Origin: Longimicrobium sp.
GTDB taxonomy: Bacteria > Gemmatimonadota > Gemmatimonadetes > Longimicrobiales > Longimicrobiaceae
Length of the DNA stretch: 64,000 bases
Reading direction: 5' to 3'
Assembly (NCBI GenBank): GCA_036389135.1
Contig: DASVQP010000130.1
Coordinates: forward strand, 1 to 64,000
Positions within the stretch are counted from its first letter, which is position 1. The number at the start of each line of letters is the position of its first letter. Below, one piece after another: positions 17,854-26,169 of the stretch. The position numbers and the translations under genes are program-made. Below the pieces are notes generated by a model. It saw nothing but the letters and a program-made list of their open reading frames with translations, made no database searches and was not told the origin of the DNA.

Positions 17854-18882
17854 CTACACCCGCGCGGCGTAGGTGAGCGGGACGAGGCGGGGCGGAAGGG
17901 GGACGGTGGGGGGGAGGGCGGCACCGGCCCAGGGGCTGGACGGGTAGTCGCGGATCCAGGCCATCTTCCCCAGCGCGCGCGCGCAGCGGATGCAGGGAAA
18001 GGGGTCGAACGGGTCGCCGCCGCGGGGGAGGCTGGCGGCGCGCTGCGCATCCAGAGCCTCTTCGTAGCGCGGCCACACGTCCAGCAGCGAGGTGTGGTTC
18101 AGGTCCGCGACGACGTCGGTCTCGTTGGAGCCGTACTCGGAGAGCTGGCAGCAGAGGGAGAGGCGGCCGCGGGCATCGACGTAGATGCGGTTCTTCTTGA
18201 AGGTGTCGCAGACGGGCTCGGGGCCCTCCGACGGGGCGCCGTAATCGAGCATCACGGCCGTGCGGCGGCCCTCCGCGGCGAGCGCGAGGATCTCGTCGCG
18301 CGCGGAGTACCACTCGCGCGGGGCGAGATCGCTGTCGCGCGCGGCGCTGCCGCCCACCGGCTGCGCCAGGGCGAAGTCGATCGAAGTGCACCCCAGCGCC
18401 TCCGCCAGGTCCGCCGCCTGCCGGAGCTGGTGCCGGTCGCGCCGGTCCACCACGAAGCCGAGCGAGGTGGGGATCTGGCGGCTGGTGAGGAGCGCCACCG
18501 CCATCAGCACGCGCCGAAAGGAGCCGCGCCCCCGCTCCTCGTCGTGCACCTCCTCGTCCGCGCCCGAGAGGGAGACGCGCACGCGCGCCGGGGGGTATCG
18601 ATCCAGCGCCGGCATCAGGCGGCGCATGTGCCAGCCGTTGGTCACGAAGCGGTATGTTACCCCCCGCTCGTGCAGCCCGGCGATGATCCGCTCCCACTCC
18701 GGGTGCAATGTGGGCTCGCCGCCGGTGATGGACGCGGCGACCTCGTCCCACAGCAGTCGAGCCTGATCGACCGTGCGGAGGATCAGGCCCGCGTCCAGGT
18801 TGCGGACGGTGGTTACGTCATCGCGGATGCAGTGCGGACAGCGGAGGTTGCAGTGCTCGGTGATCGCGAGGCCCAGAAGCAT
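17854..18882 (-). CDS. Radical SAM enzyme with SPASM/twitch-like C-terminus
   Basis: 342 aa. The radical SAM CX3CX2C motif is at the N-terminus: EHCNLRCPHC, Cys11/15/18, binding the 4Fe-4S cluster that cleaves S-adenosylmethionine. AASITGGEPTLHPEWE is the GGE SAM-binding strand. C-terminal cysteines in VCDTFKKN, RLSLCCQLSEYG and FPCIRCARALGKM could bind one or two auxiliary clusters, as in SPASM or twitch enzymes that modify peptides. The start is 13 nt after the small peptide stop, so it is almost certainly co-expressed with it. The likely reaction is a thioether or C-C crosslink on that peptide, which has two core cysteines. A glycan or cofactor role is less likely given the neighbours. Confidence 0.85.
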   Translation of the reverse strand: MLLGLAITEHCNLRCPHCIRDDVTTVRNLDAGLILRTVDQARLLWDEVAASITGGEPTLHPEWERIIAGLHERGVTYRFVTNGWHMRRLMPALDRYPPARVRVSLSGADEEVHDEERGRGSFRRVLMAVALLTSRQIPTSLGFVVDRRDRHQLRQAADLAEALGCTSIDFALAQPVGGSAARDSDLAPREWYSARDEILALAAEGRRTAVMLDYGAPSEGPEPVCDTFKKNRIYVDARGRLSLCCQLSEYGSNETDVVADLNHTSLLDVWPRYEEALDAQRAASLPRGGDPFDPFPCIRCARALGKMAWIRDYPSSPWAGAALPPTVPLPPRLVPLTYAARV

Positions 18883-18895
18883 CAGCGGCCGTGCG

Positions 18896-19066
18896 CTACG
18901 GGCAGACCGTGCTGCTGCCGGTGCCGCCGCAGGGAATGCCCCCGCCGCTCTGCAGCGTCAGCTCGGTCAGGCGCGGAAGGTCCTTCACCTCCGGCGCGAC
19001 CCAGCCGCGGCGCGGCGCGGAACGGGGTGCCTGGGGCGGAGCGGTGCGGATCGGGTCCATGGTCAT
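18896..19066 (-). CDS. Putative RiPP precursor peptide
   Basis: 56 aa from the ATG at 19066 (a second ATG at 19060 is in frame). The leader reads MTMDPIRTAPPQAPRSAPRR, then GWVAPEVKDLPRLTELTLQS, an aromatic-xx-Pro and Leu/Thr pattern like the YxxP leaders bound by lasso B1/RRE proteins. The predicted core is GGGIPCGGTGSSTVCP, Gly/Ser-rich with Cys46 and Cys55 and a terminal Pro. It lies immediately before the radical SAM gene on the same strand. The Shine-Dalgarno is weak. The cleavage point (after LTLQS or later) is inferred. The gene is too small for sequence statistics alone to prove coding; position and motif carry the call. Confidence 0.7.
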   Translation of the reverse strand: MTMDPIRTAPPQAPRSAPRRGWVAPEVKDLPRLTELTLQSGGGIPCGGTGSSTVCP

Positions 19067-19164
19067 CGGGGGCAGGAGAGACGGGATGAGCGGGCGCGGG
19101 GGGCGCCGGGGGTGTCGTGCGCCGACGGGAGCTGGCGGGCGACGATCCCCCGTGTACGGCCTCC

Positions 19165-19194
19165 AAACTAGCATGCCCCGCCGTCCTTGTGCAA
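19165..19194 (-). promoter_or_regulatory. Possible promoter of the RiPP precursor
   Basis: On the minus strand TTGCAC (19194-19189), an 18-nt spacer and TAGTTT (19170-19165). A transcript from here would have a leader of about 90 nt before the precursor ATG. Confidence 0.35.
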
Positions 19195-19359
19195 TCCTAT
19201 CGCACGGGGGCGCTTCCGCTGTCCCGGCGCGTGCGGGAGCGGGAGCGCGCCCCGGACGCCATCGCGGGGACGGGTTTCGCTCGCGAAGGTGGACGGCGTG
19301 AACCCCGGCGGCGGTGTCGGGTACGGGGGCGCAACACCTTCATCCCGCACCCGCGCCCG

Positions 19360-21702
19360 ATGCTCACCGAGCCGTTCCACCCCGCCGTCGAAGATCCGCT
19401 GGAGGAGGCCCGCGAGGTCCTCCGCCGCCACTGGGGGTACCCCGACTTCCGGCCGGGGCAGGACCAGGCGGTGCGCAACGTCCTGGCGGGGGCGGACTCG
19501 CTGACCATCATGCCCACCGGCGGCGGGAAGAGCCTGTGCTACCAGGTGCCGGCGATGATGCTGCCGGGACTCACCGTGGTGGTGTCGCCCCTCATCTCGC
19601 TGATGAAGGACCAGGTGGACTCGCTGGCCCGCGTGGGGCTCCCCGCCACCTTCATCAACTCGTCGCTCTCGCCGGACGAGATGTCGATGCGGATGCTGGC
19701 GGCCGAAAGCGGCCAGCTCAAGCTCCTGTACGTCGCGCCGGAGCGCTTCGACGGGGAGCGCTTCATCCGCCGCCTGGCCGCGATGGACGTGTCGTTGCTG
19801 GCCATCGACGAGGCGCACTGCGTCAGCGAGTGGGGGCACGACTTCCGCCCGTCGTACCTGCGGCTGGGCGAGGTGCGCCACGCCCTGGGCGACCCGCCCA
19901 TCGCCGCGCTCACCGCCACGGCCACCGAGGAGGTGCGGCGCGACATCGTCCGCCAGCTCTCGCTTCGCGACGCGGCCACGCTGGTCACCGGGTTTGACCG
20001 GCGCAACTTGGTGTGGCACGTCCTGCGCGCCAAGAACGACAGCGAAAAGGACCGCCTCCTCCTCAAGCTCCTGCGCGGGCGCGAGGGATCGGCCATCGTG
20101 TACGCCTCCACGCGCAAGAACGTGGACGCGCTCACGGCGCTCCTGCGCGGCACGGGGATCGACGCGGTGGGCTACCACGCCGGCATCCAGGACCTGGAGC
20201 GGAAGCGCATCCAGGAGCGCTTCATGAGCGGCGCCGCGCAGGTGGTGGTGGCCACCAACGCCTTCGGGATGGGGATCGACAAGCCCGACGTCCGCATCGT
20301 GGTGCACTACAACATGCCCGGCAACCTGGAGGCGTATTATCAGGAGGCCGGCCGCGCCGGGCGCGACGGGGGCCCCTCCGACTGCGTCCTCCTGCACTCG
20401 TACGCGGACCGCTTCACCCACGAGTTCTTCATCGAGACCGCCAACCCCCCCCGCCGCGCGGTGGAGGCGATGATGGACGCCGTGCGCCGCGGGGCCGACG
20501 CGTCCGGCGTGTGCTCCGTGGGCCTCGTGGAGCTGGGGCGGATCGTGCCGGGGATCAAGGGCGACCGCATGGCCGGCTCCGCCCTGCGCGTGCTGGAGCA
20601 GTTCGGCCTCGTGCGTCCGCTGGGTCCCGCGGGCTCGGGCGTGCGCGTGCGGCTGGTGGCGCGGCCGGACCGCATCTCGCGCGAGCTGGCGGGGCGCACG
20701 GCGGAGCTGGAGCTGCTGCGCACCATCTGGCGGCGGGGCGGGGGAGAGGCGTCGTACCGCGGCACCGAGCTGGAGTGGGGGATGCTCGGCATCCCCGGCG
20801 GCCGCGGCGAGGCGATGCGCCTGCTGGATGGGCTGCAGGACGGCGGCTTCCTGGAGTGGGGCCAGGCGGGGGGTGACGGCATCTGGGTGCTGGACCGCAC
20901 CACCCCGATCAACCGCCTCCCCATCGACTGGCGCACGCTGGATTCCAAGCGCGAGCGCGACCTGCGCAAGCTGCAAAAGGTGCAGGCGTACGGCTACACC
21001 GAGGAGTGCCGGCGCGGCTTCGTGCTGCGCTACTTCGGCGACCCGGCCGCCATGCGCGAGTGCGGCGCCTGCGACAACTGCCTGCGCGCGGGCGGGCGCC
21101 CCGCCGTGGCCGGCGCCGGCGCGTCCGAGGCGGTGGACCTGGGCACCTCCTCCACCCGCCGCGGCCCCTCGCGCACGGCTCGCCGCACCGACCTCCTGGA
21201 CCGCCTCCGCGAGCTGCGCGGCGAGCTGGCGCGGCGCCACGACCTGCCGGTCCTGATGGTCTTCTCGGAGGAGGTGCTGAAGTCGCTGGCCGAGTACGCC
21301 CCCGCCACCCCGGAGGAGGTGCTGCGCATCCCCGGCGTCACCACCGCGCTGCTGGACCGCTGGGGCGCGCCGCTGATGGACGTCCTCTCCGCCTTCTCAA
21401 CGGAAAACAACGGTCGCCGCATCGGCCGCCGCGCCCCCGCCGAGCCCGCCCCCAAGCGCGCCGAAGTCGCACCGCCCTCCGCCGAGGAGGCCGACCTGTA
21501 CGGCCGCCTCAAGGCGTTGCGCTCGAAGCTCGCCAAGGAGGCGAGCCTCCCCTCGTACTGCATCTTCCCGGACAAGACGCTGATCGAGCTCGCGCGCCGC
21601 CGCCCCGGCGACGACGCGGAGATGCTGGAGGTGCCGGGGGTGGGGCCCGCGAAGCTGGAGAAGTACGGGGAGGCGTTCCTGGAGGTGCTGCGGGAGGGGT
21701 GA
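19360..21702 (+). CDS. recQ: ATP-dependent DNA helicase RecQ
   Basis: 780 aa. A 3'-5' helicase of recombination and fork repair. Helicase motifs run in order: WGYPDFRPGQDQAV, Walker A MPTGGGKSLCYQ, SPLISLMKDQV, DEAHCVSEWGHDFRPSY, ALTATAT, IVYASTRKN, VVATNAFGMGIDKPDVR and YYQEAGRAGRDG. The zinc-binding cysteines are in YTEECRRGFVLRYFG and MRECGACDNC. Two HRDC-like domains follow (around residues 610-680 and 705-778), one more than E. coli RecQ has. The ATG at 19360 is where RecQ similarity starts; the frame continues open to 19117. Confidence 0.94.
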   Translation: MLTEPFHPAVEDPLEEAREVLRRHWGYPDFRPGQDQAVRNVLAGADSLTIMPTGGGKSLCYQVPAMMLPGLTVVVSPLISLMKDQVDSLARVGLPATFINSSLSPDEMSMRMLAAESGQLKLLYVAPERFDGERFIRRLAAMDVSLLAIDEAHCVSEWGHDFRPSYLRLGEVRHALGDPPIAALTATATEEVRRDIVRQLSLRDAATLVTGFDRRNLVWHVLRAKNDSEKDRLLLKLLRGREGSAIVYASTRKNVDALTALLRGTGIDAVGYHAGIQDLERKRIQERFMSGAAQVVVATNAFGMGIDKPDVRIVVHYNMPGNLEAYYQEAGRAGRDGGPSDCVLLHSYADRFTHEFFIETANPPRRAVEAMMDAVRRGADASGVCSVGLVELGRIVPGIKGDRMAGSALRVLEQFGLVRPLGPAGSGVRVRLVARPDRISRELAGRTAELELLRTIWRRGGGEASYRGTELEWGMLGIPGGRGEAMRLLDGLQDGGFLEWGQAGGDGIWVLDRTTPINRLPIDWRTLDSKRERDLRKLQKVQAYGYTEECRRGFVLRYFGDPAAMRECGACDNCLRAGGRPAVAGAGASEAVDLGTSSTRRGPSRTARRTDLLDRLRELRGELARRHDLPVLMVFSEEVLKSLAEYAPATPEEVLRIPGVTTALLDRWGAPLMDVLSAFSTENNGRRIGRRAPAEPAPKRAEVAPPSAEEADLYGRLKALRSKLAKEASLPSYCIFPDKTLIELARRRPGDDAEMLEVPGVGPAKLEKYGEAFLEVLREG

Positions 21703-21714
21703 GGGGGGCCCGGT

Positions 21715-21780
21715 GGCCCTCACCCGGCAGCTTACAGCTGCCACCCTCTCCCACAAACTGCCGTGGGAGAGGGGACTTGG
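21715..21780 (+). repeat. 66-bp terminal inverted repeat, left, of DUF559 unit
   Basis: Begins GGCCCTCACCCGGCAGCTTA and ends GGGGACTTGG. It is identical to the reverse complement of 22227-22292 except for one base. Each copy also folds on itself through two inner palindromes, GGCAGCTTACAGCTGCC and CTCTCCCAC...GTGGGAGAG. Confidence 0.9.
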
Positions 21781-21819
21781 GCGTCTGTGTGGGTTCTCAT
21801 ATTCTGGCGAGGAGGCGGG

Positions 21820-22188
21820 ATGGAGAGGAAGCGGGTGCGGGGGACGACGCCGGAGCTGGAGGCGCGGGCGCGCGAGCTGAGGCGTGCGCCGACCAAGGCC
21901 GAGAAACGGCTGTGGAACTACCTGCGCGGCTGGAATTTGGCGAAGTTCAGGCGGCAGCACGCGGTTGATCGCTTCATCCTGGATTTCTACTGTGCCTCCG
22001 CGAAGCTCTGCGTGGAAGTCGACGGCGACATCCACCACGAGCAGCAGGAACGTGATGCCGTGCGTACCGAGTTCCTGAACGCCCGCGGCATCCACGTCGT
22101 TCGCTTCCGCAACGAGGAAGTCATCGACGACCCACGCTCCGTCCTGCGCCGCATCGAAGCCGTCCTGAAAACCCGCAGTCCCCGCTGA
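21820..22188 (+). CDS. DUF559 family (Vsr/restriction-endonuclease-like) protein
   Basis: 122 aa. The sequence shows the DUF559 pattern: TPELEARARELRRAPTKAEK, RLWNYLRG, then KFRRQHAVDRFILDFYCASA, KLCVEVDGDIHHEQQERD and GIHVVRFRNEEVIDDPRSVL. The D-x-ExD arrangement (FILDFYC and VEVDG) resembles the catalytic core of Vsr and PD-(D/E)XK nucleases. Proteins of this family are often solitary and their cell function is not established. The ATG at 21820 follows GGAGGCGG. The gene is enclosed by 66-bp inverted repeats. Confidence 0.85.
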   Translation: MERKRVRGTTPELEARARELRRAPTKAEKRLWNYLRGWNLAKFRRQHAVDRFILDFYCASAKLCVEVDGDIHHEQQERDAVRTEFLNARGIHVVRFRNEEVIDDPRSVLRRIEAVLKTRSPR

Positions 22189-22226
22189 TCCACCCCCCGC
22201 TCTGCCGCCCGCCAGACGCGCAGGCC

Positions 22227-22292
22227 CCAAGTCCCCTCTCCCACGGCTGTTTGTGGGAGAGGGTGGCAGCTGTAAGCTGCCGGGTGAGGGCC
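22227..22292 (-). repeat. 66-bp terminal inverted repeat, right, of DUF559 unit
   Basis: The reverse complement matches 21715-21780 at 65 of 66 positions; the single difference is CAGCCG versus CTGCCG in the inner palindrome loop. Confidence 0.9.
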
Positions 22293-22390
22293 CGCCGGGT
22301 GAGGCCCCCCCGCCTTCCATCCCGGCCCCCTCCTCGGTACACTTCGTCAACGTTGACGGAACACCCGGGCGGCAGCATTGTACCGAAGAA

Positions 22391-22642
22391 ATGGCGAAAG
22401 ACAGGGCAATCTTCCAGGACGAGCGGGGGAGGGGGTGGCTGGTGGAGATCCTCTACGGGCACCCGGCACCCACCGAGCGCGGGTTCTACGGCGCGCGCTT
22501 CCTCTGCCCCGAGGACCCCGCCGAGCCGCCGCGGGTGGGGTACGTGGAGATGGACGCCGTGGCGGAGGACGACGAGGAGCTCCTGCGGGAGGCGCTCGCG
22601 GAGTCCGAGCCGGCGCGCGAGGTGGGTGAGGAAGAGTGCTGA
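22391..22642 (+). CDS. Small conserved-looking protein of unknown function
   Basis: 83 aa from the ATG at 22391. The sequence MAKDRAIFQDERGRGWLVEI continues LYGHPAPTERGFYGARFLCP and ends in an acidic tail rich in Glu. No membrane span or signal. It looks like a small soluble strand-rich domain. No family is recognised. It lies between the DUF559 unit and the JAMM-helicase gene. Confidence 0.55.
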   Translation: MAKDRAIFQDERGRGWLVEILYGHPAPTERGFYGARFLCPEDPAEPPRVGYVEMDAVAEDDEELLREALAESEPAREVGEEEC

Positions 22643-22757
22643 GTCCTAAGTGCTGAGTCCTAAGTGCTAAGTGCTGAGTGGAACTTCTGTTCAGGACTTG
22701 GCACTTAGCACTTGGCACTTCTGTTTCGCCCGTGCCCGTATCCCGCTCCCCCGTTAG
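22643..22757. repeat. AGTGCTAAGT-type tandem and inverted repeat
   Basis: GTGCTGAGTCCTAAGTGCT is repeated in tandem (22635-22680) and followed at 22690-22722 by the inverse ACTTGGCACTTAGCACTTGG. The two arms can form a long hairpin in front of the helicase gene. Confidence 0.6.
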
Positions 22758-25304
22758 ATGAAACAGCAACGTTCCGCCGTCGAGCTGTTCCTGGAACCCG
22801 CCGCCGCCGAGCTGGTGCGGCGGGAGATCGCACGCGCCCGCGGCAACGAGGTGTGCTTCGTGGCGCGCGTGGGCGAGGGCGGCGCCGTTACGGAGCCGCG
22901 CGTCATCGCCCGCGGCGGGCCGTCGGCGGTGCTGGCGCTGGTGAAGTCGCCCGAGGCGGGAGGGCTGCTCATCCACAACCACCCCTCCGGCGTGCTGGAG
23001 CCCTCCGAGGCGGACTTCCAGGTCGCCGCGCGGGTGTGGGAGATGGGGCTGGGCTCCGCCATCGTCGACAACGACGCGAGCGAGCTGTACGTCATCGTGG
23101 AGCCGCCCGACGCCAGCGAGTGCACCCCGCTCGACCTGGACGCGCTCGACCGCGACCTGGGCCCCGGCGGAGCGCTCGCCTCGCGCCACCCGCGCTACGA
23201 GGACCGGCCGCAGCAGCGCGAGCTGGCGCGCATGATCGGGGCGCTCTACAACGAGGGTGGCGTCGGGATCGCGGAGGCGGGGACGGGGACGGGGAAGTCG
23301 GTGGCGTACCTCCTTCCCGCCATCCGCTGGGCGGTTCTCAACGGCGAGCGCACGCTGGTGTCCACCAACACCATCAACCTCCAGGAACAGCTCGTCGACA
23401 AGGACCTCCCCATGCTGCGGCGCGCGCTGGGGATCCCCTTCCGCTTCACCCTGGTGAAGGGGCGGCGCAACTACGTCTCCGTGCGGCGCGCGCTGCTGGC
23501 GCGGGACAACGCGGCGGCGCTTTTCGACGCGGAGAAGCAGGCGGAGCTGGCCGGGATCGTGGAGTGGCTGGGGAAGACGGCGGATGGATCGCTCTCCGAC
23601 CTCTCGTTCCGCCCCTCGGCCGAGGTGTGGGACGAGGTGTCGTCGGAGAGCGACGTGTGCCTGCGGGCGAAGTGCCCCAACTTCGAGGACTGCTTTTACC
23701 AGCGCGCCCGGCGCGAGGCCTCCTCGGCGGACATCGTGGTCTCCAACCACCACCTCCTCTTCAGCGATCTCGCCGTACGGCGCGCGCAGGGGAACTACTC
23801 CTCTCCCGCCGTCCTTCCGCACTACAAGCGGCTGGTGCTGGACGAGGCGCACAACCTGGAGGAGGCGGCGACGAGCCATCTCGGGGCCACCGTGTCCCGC
23901 CGTGGCCTGTTCCGGACGCTGCGAAGGCTGGAGCATCGGGGGAAGGGGCTGCTCCCGGCCTTCCGCGGCGCGCTGGGGGCGGTGAAGAACGACCTGCTGG
24001 CCCGGGCCGCGCTCGACACGATCGAGGAGCGGCTCCTCCCGTCGCTGGAGGGGGCGCGGGAGCGGGCGGCGGCGGTGTTCTCCTTCCTCAACGACGTCTT
24101 CAACTCCGGCGAGCCGCTGGCGCGGCTGGACGACCACTTCGCCGCGCACCCCGTGTGGCCGCTGGGGCTGGACGACGCGCTCTCCGGCCTGCTGGACAAC
24201 CTCCAGTCGATGCTGGCGGGGATGGAGCTCCTTCGCGAGCGCGTCGCTACCGACGACGAGCTGCGCCGCAACCTGGAGCCGCAGCTGATGGAGCTGCGCG
24301 GTGCCGCCAACCGAGTGGAGGGCGCCGCGGACGGCCTGCGCATGGCCCTCCGCCCCGGCGAGGAGCGCGTCAAGATGGTGCGCTGGATGGAGCGGCAGGC
24401 GGCGCGGGAGAGCCGCGAGGGGAACCTGACGCTGAACGCCGCCCCACTGGACCTCTCCGCCGTGCTGCGCGAGTCGGTTTTCGAGCAGGTGCCGACGGTG
24501 ATCCTGACCTCGGCGACGCTTTCGACGCAGGAAAAGGACTTCCGCTTCGTGCGCCAGCGCCTGGGGCTCAGCGACGCTTTCGAGCAGGAGCACCCCGTGG
24601 CCGAGGCGGTCTTCCCATCGCCCTTCGACTACCCGCGGCAGGCACTGCTCGCCGTCCCCACCGACCTCCCGCTCCCCGCGGGCGACGCGGACCCGCGCCA
24701 CGACGAGGCCACGGTGCGCGCGGTGCTGGAGCACGCCAGGATCTCGGACGGCGGGCTCTTCGTCCTCTTCACGTCGTACCGCGCGCTCCGCCACGTCGCC
24801 TCCGAGCTGCGCCGCCGCCGCGCGGACCTGGAGTGGCCGCTCTTCGTGCACGGCGAGGGGCCGCGCGCGCAACTGGTGGAGCGATTCGCGGTCTCCGGGC
24901 GCGGCATCCTGCTGGGGACCACCTCGTTCTGGGAGGGGGTGGACGTCCCCGGCTCGGCGCTGCGCGGGCTGGTGATCCCCAAGCTTCCCTTCAAGGTCCC
25001 CGGCGAGCCGGTGACCGCCGCGCGCATCGAGGCAATCGAGCGGGCGGGGGGCAACTCCTTCGTCTCGTACATGCTCCCGAGCGCGGCGATCCGGCTGAAG
25101 CAGGGCTTCGGCCGCCTGATCCGCTCCACCGGCGACCACGGGGTCGTCCTGGTGCTGGACGGTCGCGTGGCGAAGAAGAGCTACGGGCGGTACTTCATCG
25201 ACTCGCTCCCCCCGGCGCCGGTGGTGAAGGGGCCGTGGCGCGAGGTGAAGGAGGCGATGCTGCGGTTTTACGGGGAGCGGCTGGAGGCGCGAAGGGCGGG
25301 GTAG
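22758..25304 (+). CDS. DinG/XPD-type helicase with N-terminal JAMM (RadC-like) domain
   Basis: 848 aa. Residues 20-120 form a JAMM metalloprotease-like domain as in RadC: Glu31, then GLLIHNHPSGVLEPSEAD with His73, His75, Ser83 and Asp86. The rest is a superfamily 2 DinG/XPD 5'-3' helicase: Walker A IAEAGTGTGKSVAYLLP (near 171-187), STNTINLQEQL, an Fe-S cysteine cluster (DVCLRAKCPNFEDCF), DEAHNLEEA, LTSATLS, GGLFVLFTSYRAL, LGTTSFWEGVDVPG and QGFGRLIRST. DinG proteins resolve R-loops and D-loops. The job of the JAMM part is unknown; it has all metal-site residues. No second RadC is seen here. Confidence 0.88.
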   Translation: MKQQRSAVELFLEPAAAELVRREIARARGNEVCFVARVGEGGAVTEPRVIARGGPSAVLALVKSPEAGGLLIHNHPSGVLEPSEADFQVAARVWEMGLGSAIVDNDASELYVIVEPPDASECTPLDLDALDRDLGPGGALASRHPRYEDRPQQRELARMIGALYNEGGVGIAEAGTGTGKSVAYLLPAIRWAVLNGERTLVSTNTINLQEQLVDKDLPMLRRALGIPFRFTLVKGRRNYVSVRRALLARDNAAALFDAEKQAELAGIVEWLGKTADGSLSDLSFRPSAEVWDEVSSESDVCLRAKCPNFEDCFYQRARREASSADIVVSNHHLLFSDLAVRRAQGNYSSPAVLPHYKRLVLDEAHNLEEAATSHLGATVSRRGLFRTLRRLEHRGKGLLPAFRGALGAVKNDLLARAALDTIEERLLPSLEGARERAAAVFSFLNDVFNSGEPLARLDDHFAAHPVWPLGLDDALSGLLDNLQSMLAGMELLRERVATDDELRRNLEPQLMELRGAANRVEGAADGLRMALRPGEERVKMVRWMERQAARESREGNLTLNAAPLDLSAVLRESVFEQVPTVILTSATLSTQEKDFRFVRQRLGLSDAFEQEHPVAEAVFPSPFDYPRQALLAVPTDLPLPAGDADPRHDEATVRAVLEHARISDGGLFVLFTSYRALRHVASELRRRRADLEWPLFVHGEGPRAQLVERFAVSGRGILLGTTSFWEGVDVPGSALRGLVIPKLPFKVPGEPVTAARIEAIERAGGNSFVSYMLPSAAIRLKQGFGRLIRSTGDHGVVLVLDGRVAKKSYGRYFIDSLPPAPVVKGPWREVKEAMLRFYGERLEARRAG

Positions 25305-25666
25305 GGACTGCGGGGGAATGGGAATGGGGAATGGGGAATGGGGAATGGGGGCAGAGGGCGTCGCGGGGGCGGGCACGGGCGGTCACGCGGGGCCGCCCCT
25401 ACGAGGGTCGATCTGACGGGCGGGTTTCGAGATGGGGCAAGGGTGGGCAGACACGCAGGTCTGCCCCTACGATTCTTGCGTTCGCGCGGTGGTCGAAGCA
25501 CCCGCGCCGATGCGAGTGTACGCCCCTCCCCCAGGTTGTTATTGGGGGAGGGGCCGCGAGGTGACGAGCGGGGGAGGGGGCCTGCGTGCCCCCGCGGGAA
25601 CCCCCTCGCCGCGCCCGTGTACCTGCGCCATTCCCGATGGACGGCGCCGCAAATTTCCAGGACAAG
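25305..25666. repeat. Repeat-rich spacer before lspA
   Basis: Contains a short GGGGAAT minisatellite (25311-25350, about five units), an inverted copy of the GTAGGGGCAGACC repeat (25436-25471) and, at 25530-25592, the inverse of the GC-rich block at 11780-11842. No gene is supported. Confidence 0.65.
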
Positions 25667-26158
25667 ATGAAGCTTTCGCGCAACCGCTGGCTCGCGCTCG
25701 GCATCGCCGGGGTGGTGGCGGCGGACTGGATCACCAAGTTCTGGGTGGCCAACCAGCTCTCCATCGGGAGCGAGCGGCCGCTGGTCGGCGGGTGGGTGTC
25801 GCTCTCGCACCACCGCAATCCGGGGATCTCCTTCTCCTGGTTCGCGGACAGCGAATCGGCGTGGCGCACGCCGCTGCTGGCGCTGGCGGCGTGCATCGGC
25901 GTGGTGGTCGCGCTGCAGATCATGCGCACAACGCGAGATGCATGGGTCAGGGTCGCGTCCGGGCTCGTCATTGCCGGGGCGCTGGGGAACCTGGGCGACC
26001 GGCTGATGGACGGCGCCGTGACCGACTTCATCCTGGTGCGCTCCTTCCCCTTCATCTTCAACGTGGCAGACGTGGCGATCTCGCTGGGCGCCGTGGTGCT
26101 GGCGGCACGACTGGTGCGCGACGCACCGGCCGAATCCACTCCGTCCACCGCGCTCTGA
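25667..26158 (+). CDS. lspA: Lipoprotein signal peptidase LspA
   Basis: 163 aa, four membrane spans. An aspartyl protease that removes signal peptides from lipidated prolipoproteins in the inner membrane; this window alone encodes at least five lipoproteins that need it. Family motifs are ADWITKFWVA, HHRNPGISFS, GALGNLGDRLMDGAVTDFI with catalytic Asp, and FNVADVAISLG with the second Asp. The usual NLIDR is NLGDR. The ATG at 25667 is preceded by AGGA; the ATG at 25637 is in frame but less likely. Confidence 0.9.
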   Translation: MKLSRNRWLALGIAGVVAADWITKFWVANQLSIGSERPLVGGWVSLSHHRNPGISFSWFADSESAWRTPLLALAACIGVVVALQIMRTTRDAWVRVASGLVIAGALGNLGDRLMDGAVTDFILVRSFPFIFNVADVAISLGAVVLAARLVRDAPAESTPSTAL

Positions 26159-26169
26159 GGCCATCGTAC

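Larger units (their letters stand above)
21715..22292 (+). mobile_element. Possible mobile unit: DUF559 gene between 66-bp inverted repeats
   Basis: A 578-bp unit consists of 66-bp near-perfect inverted repeats enclosing one DUF559 gene and short spacers. It sits between the recQ stop and a small gene. The symmetry, single gene and intergenic position suggest a mobilised unit or one formed by recombination between repeats. No transposase and no clear target duplication are visible. Confidence 0.5.

Noticed and set aside
22347-25376. Long open frame (about 1000 codons) on the minus strand opposite the JAMM-helicase
   Set aside because: It mirrors the codon bias of the plus-strand gene, has His/Arg/Leu-rich content and no recognisable domain; the plus strand has complete helicase motifs.
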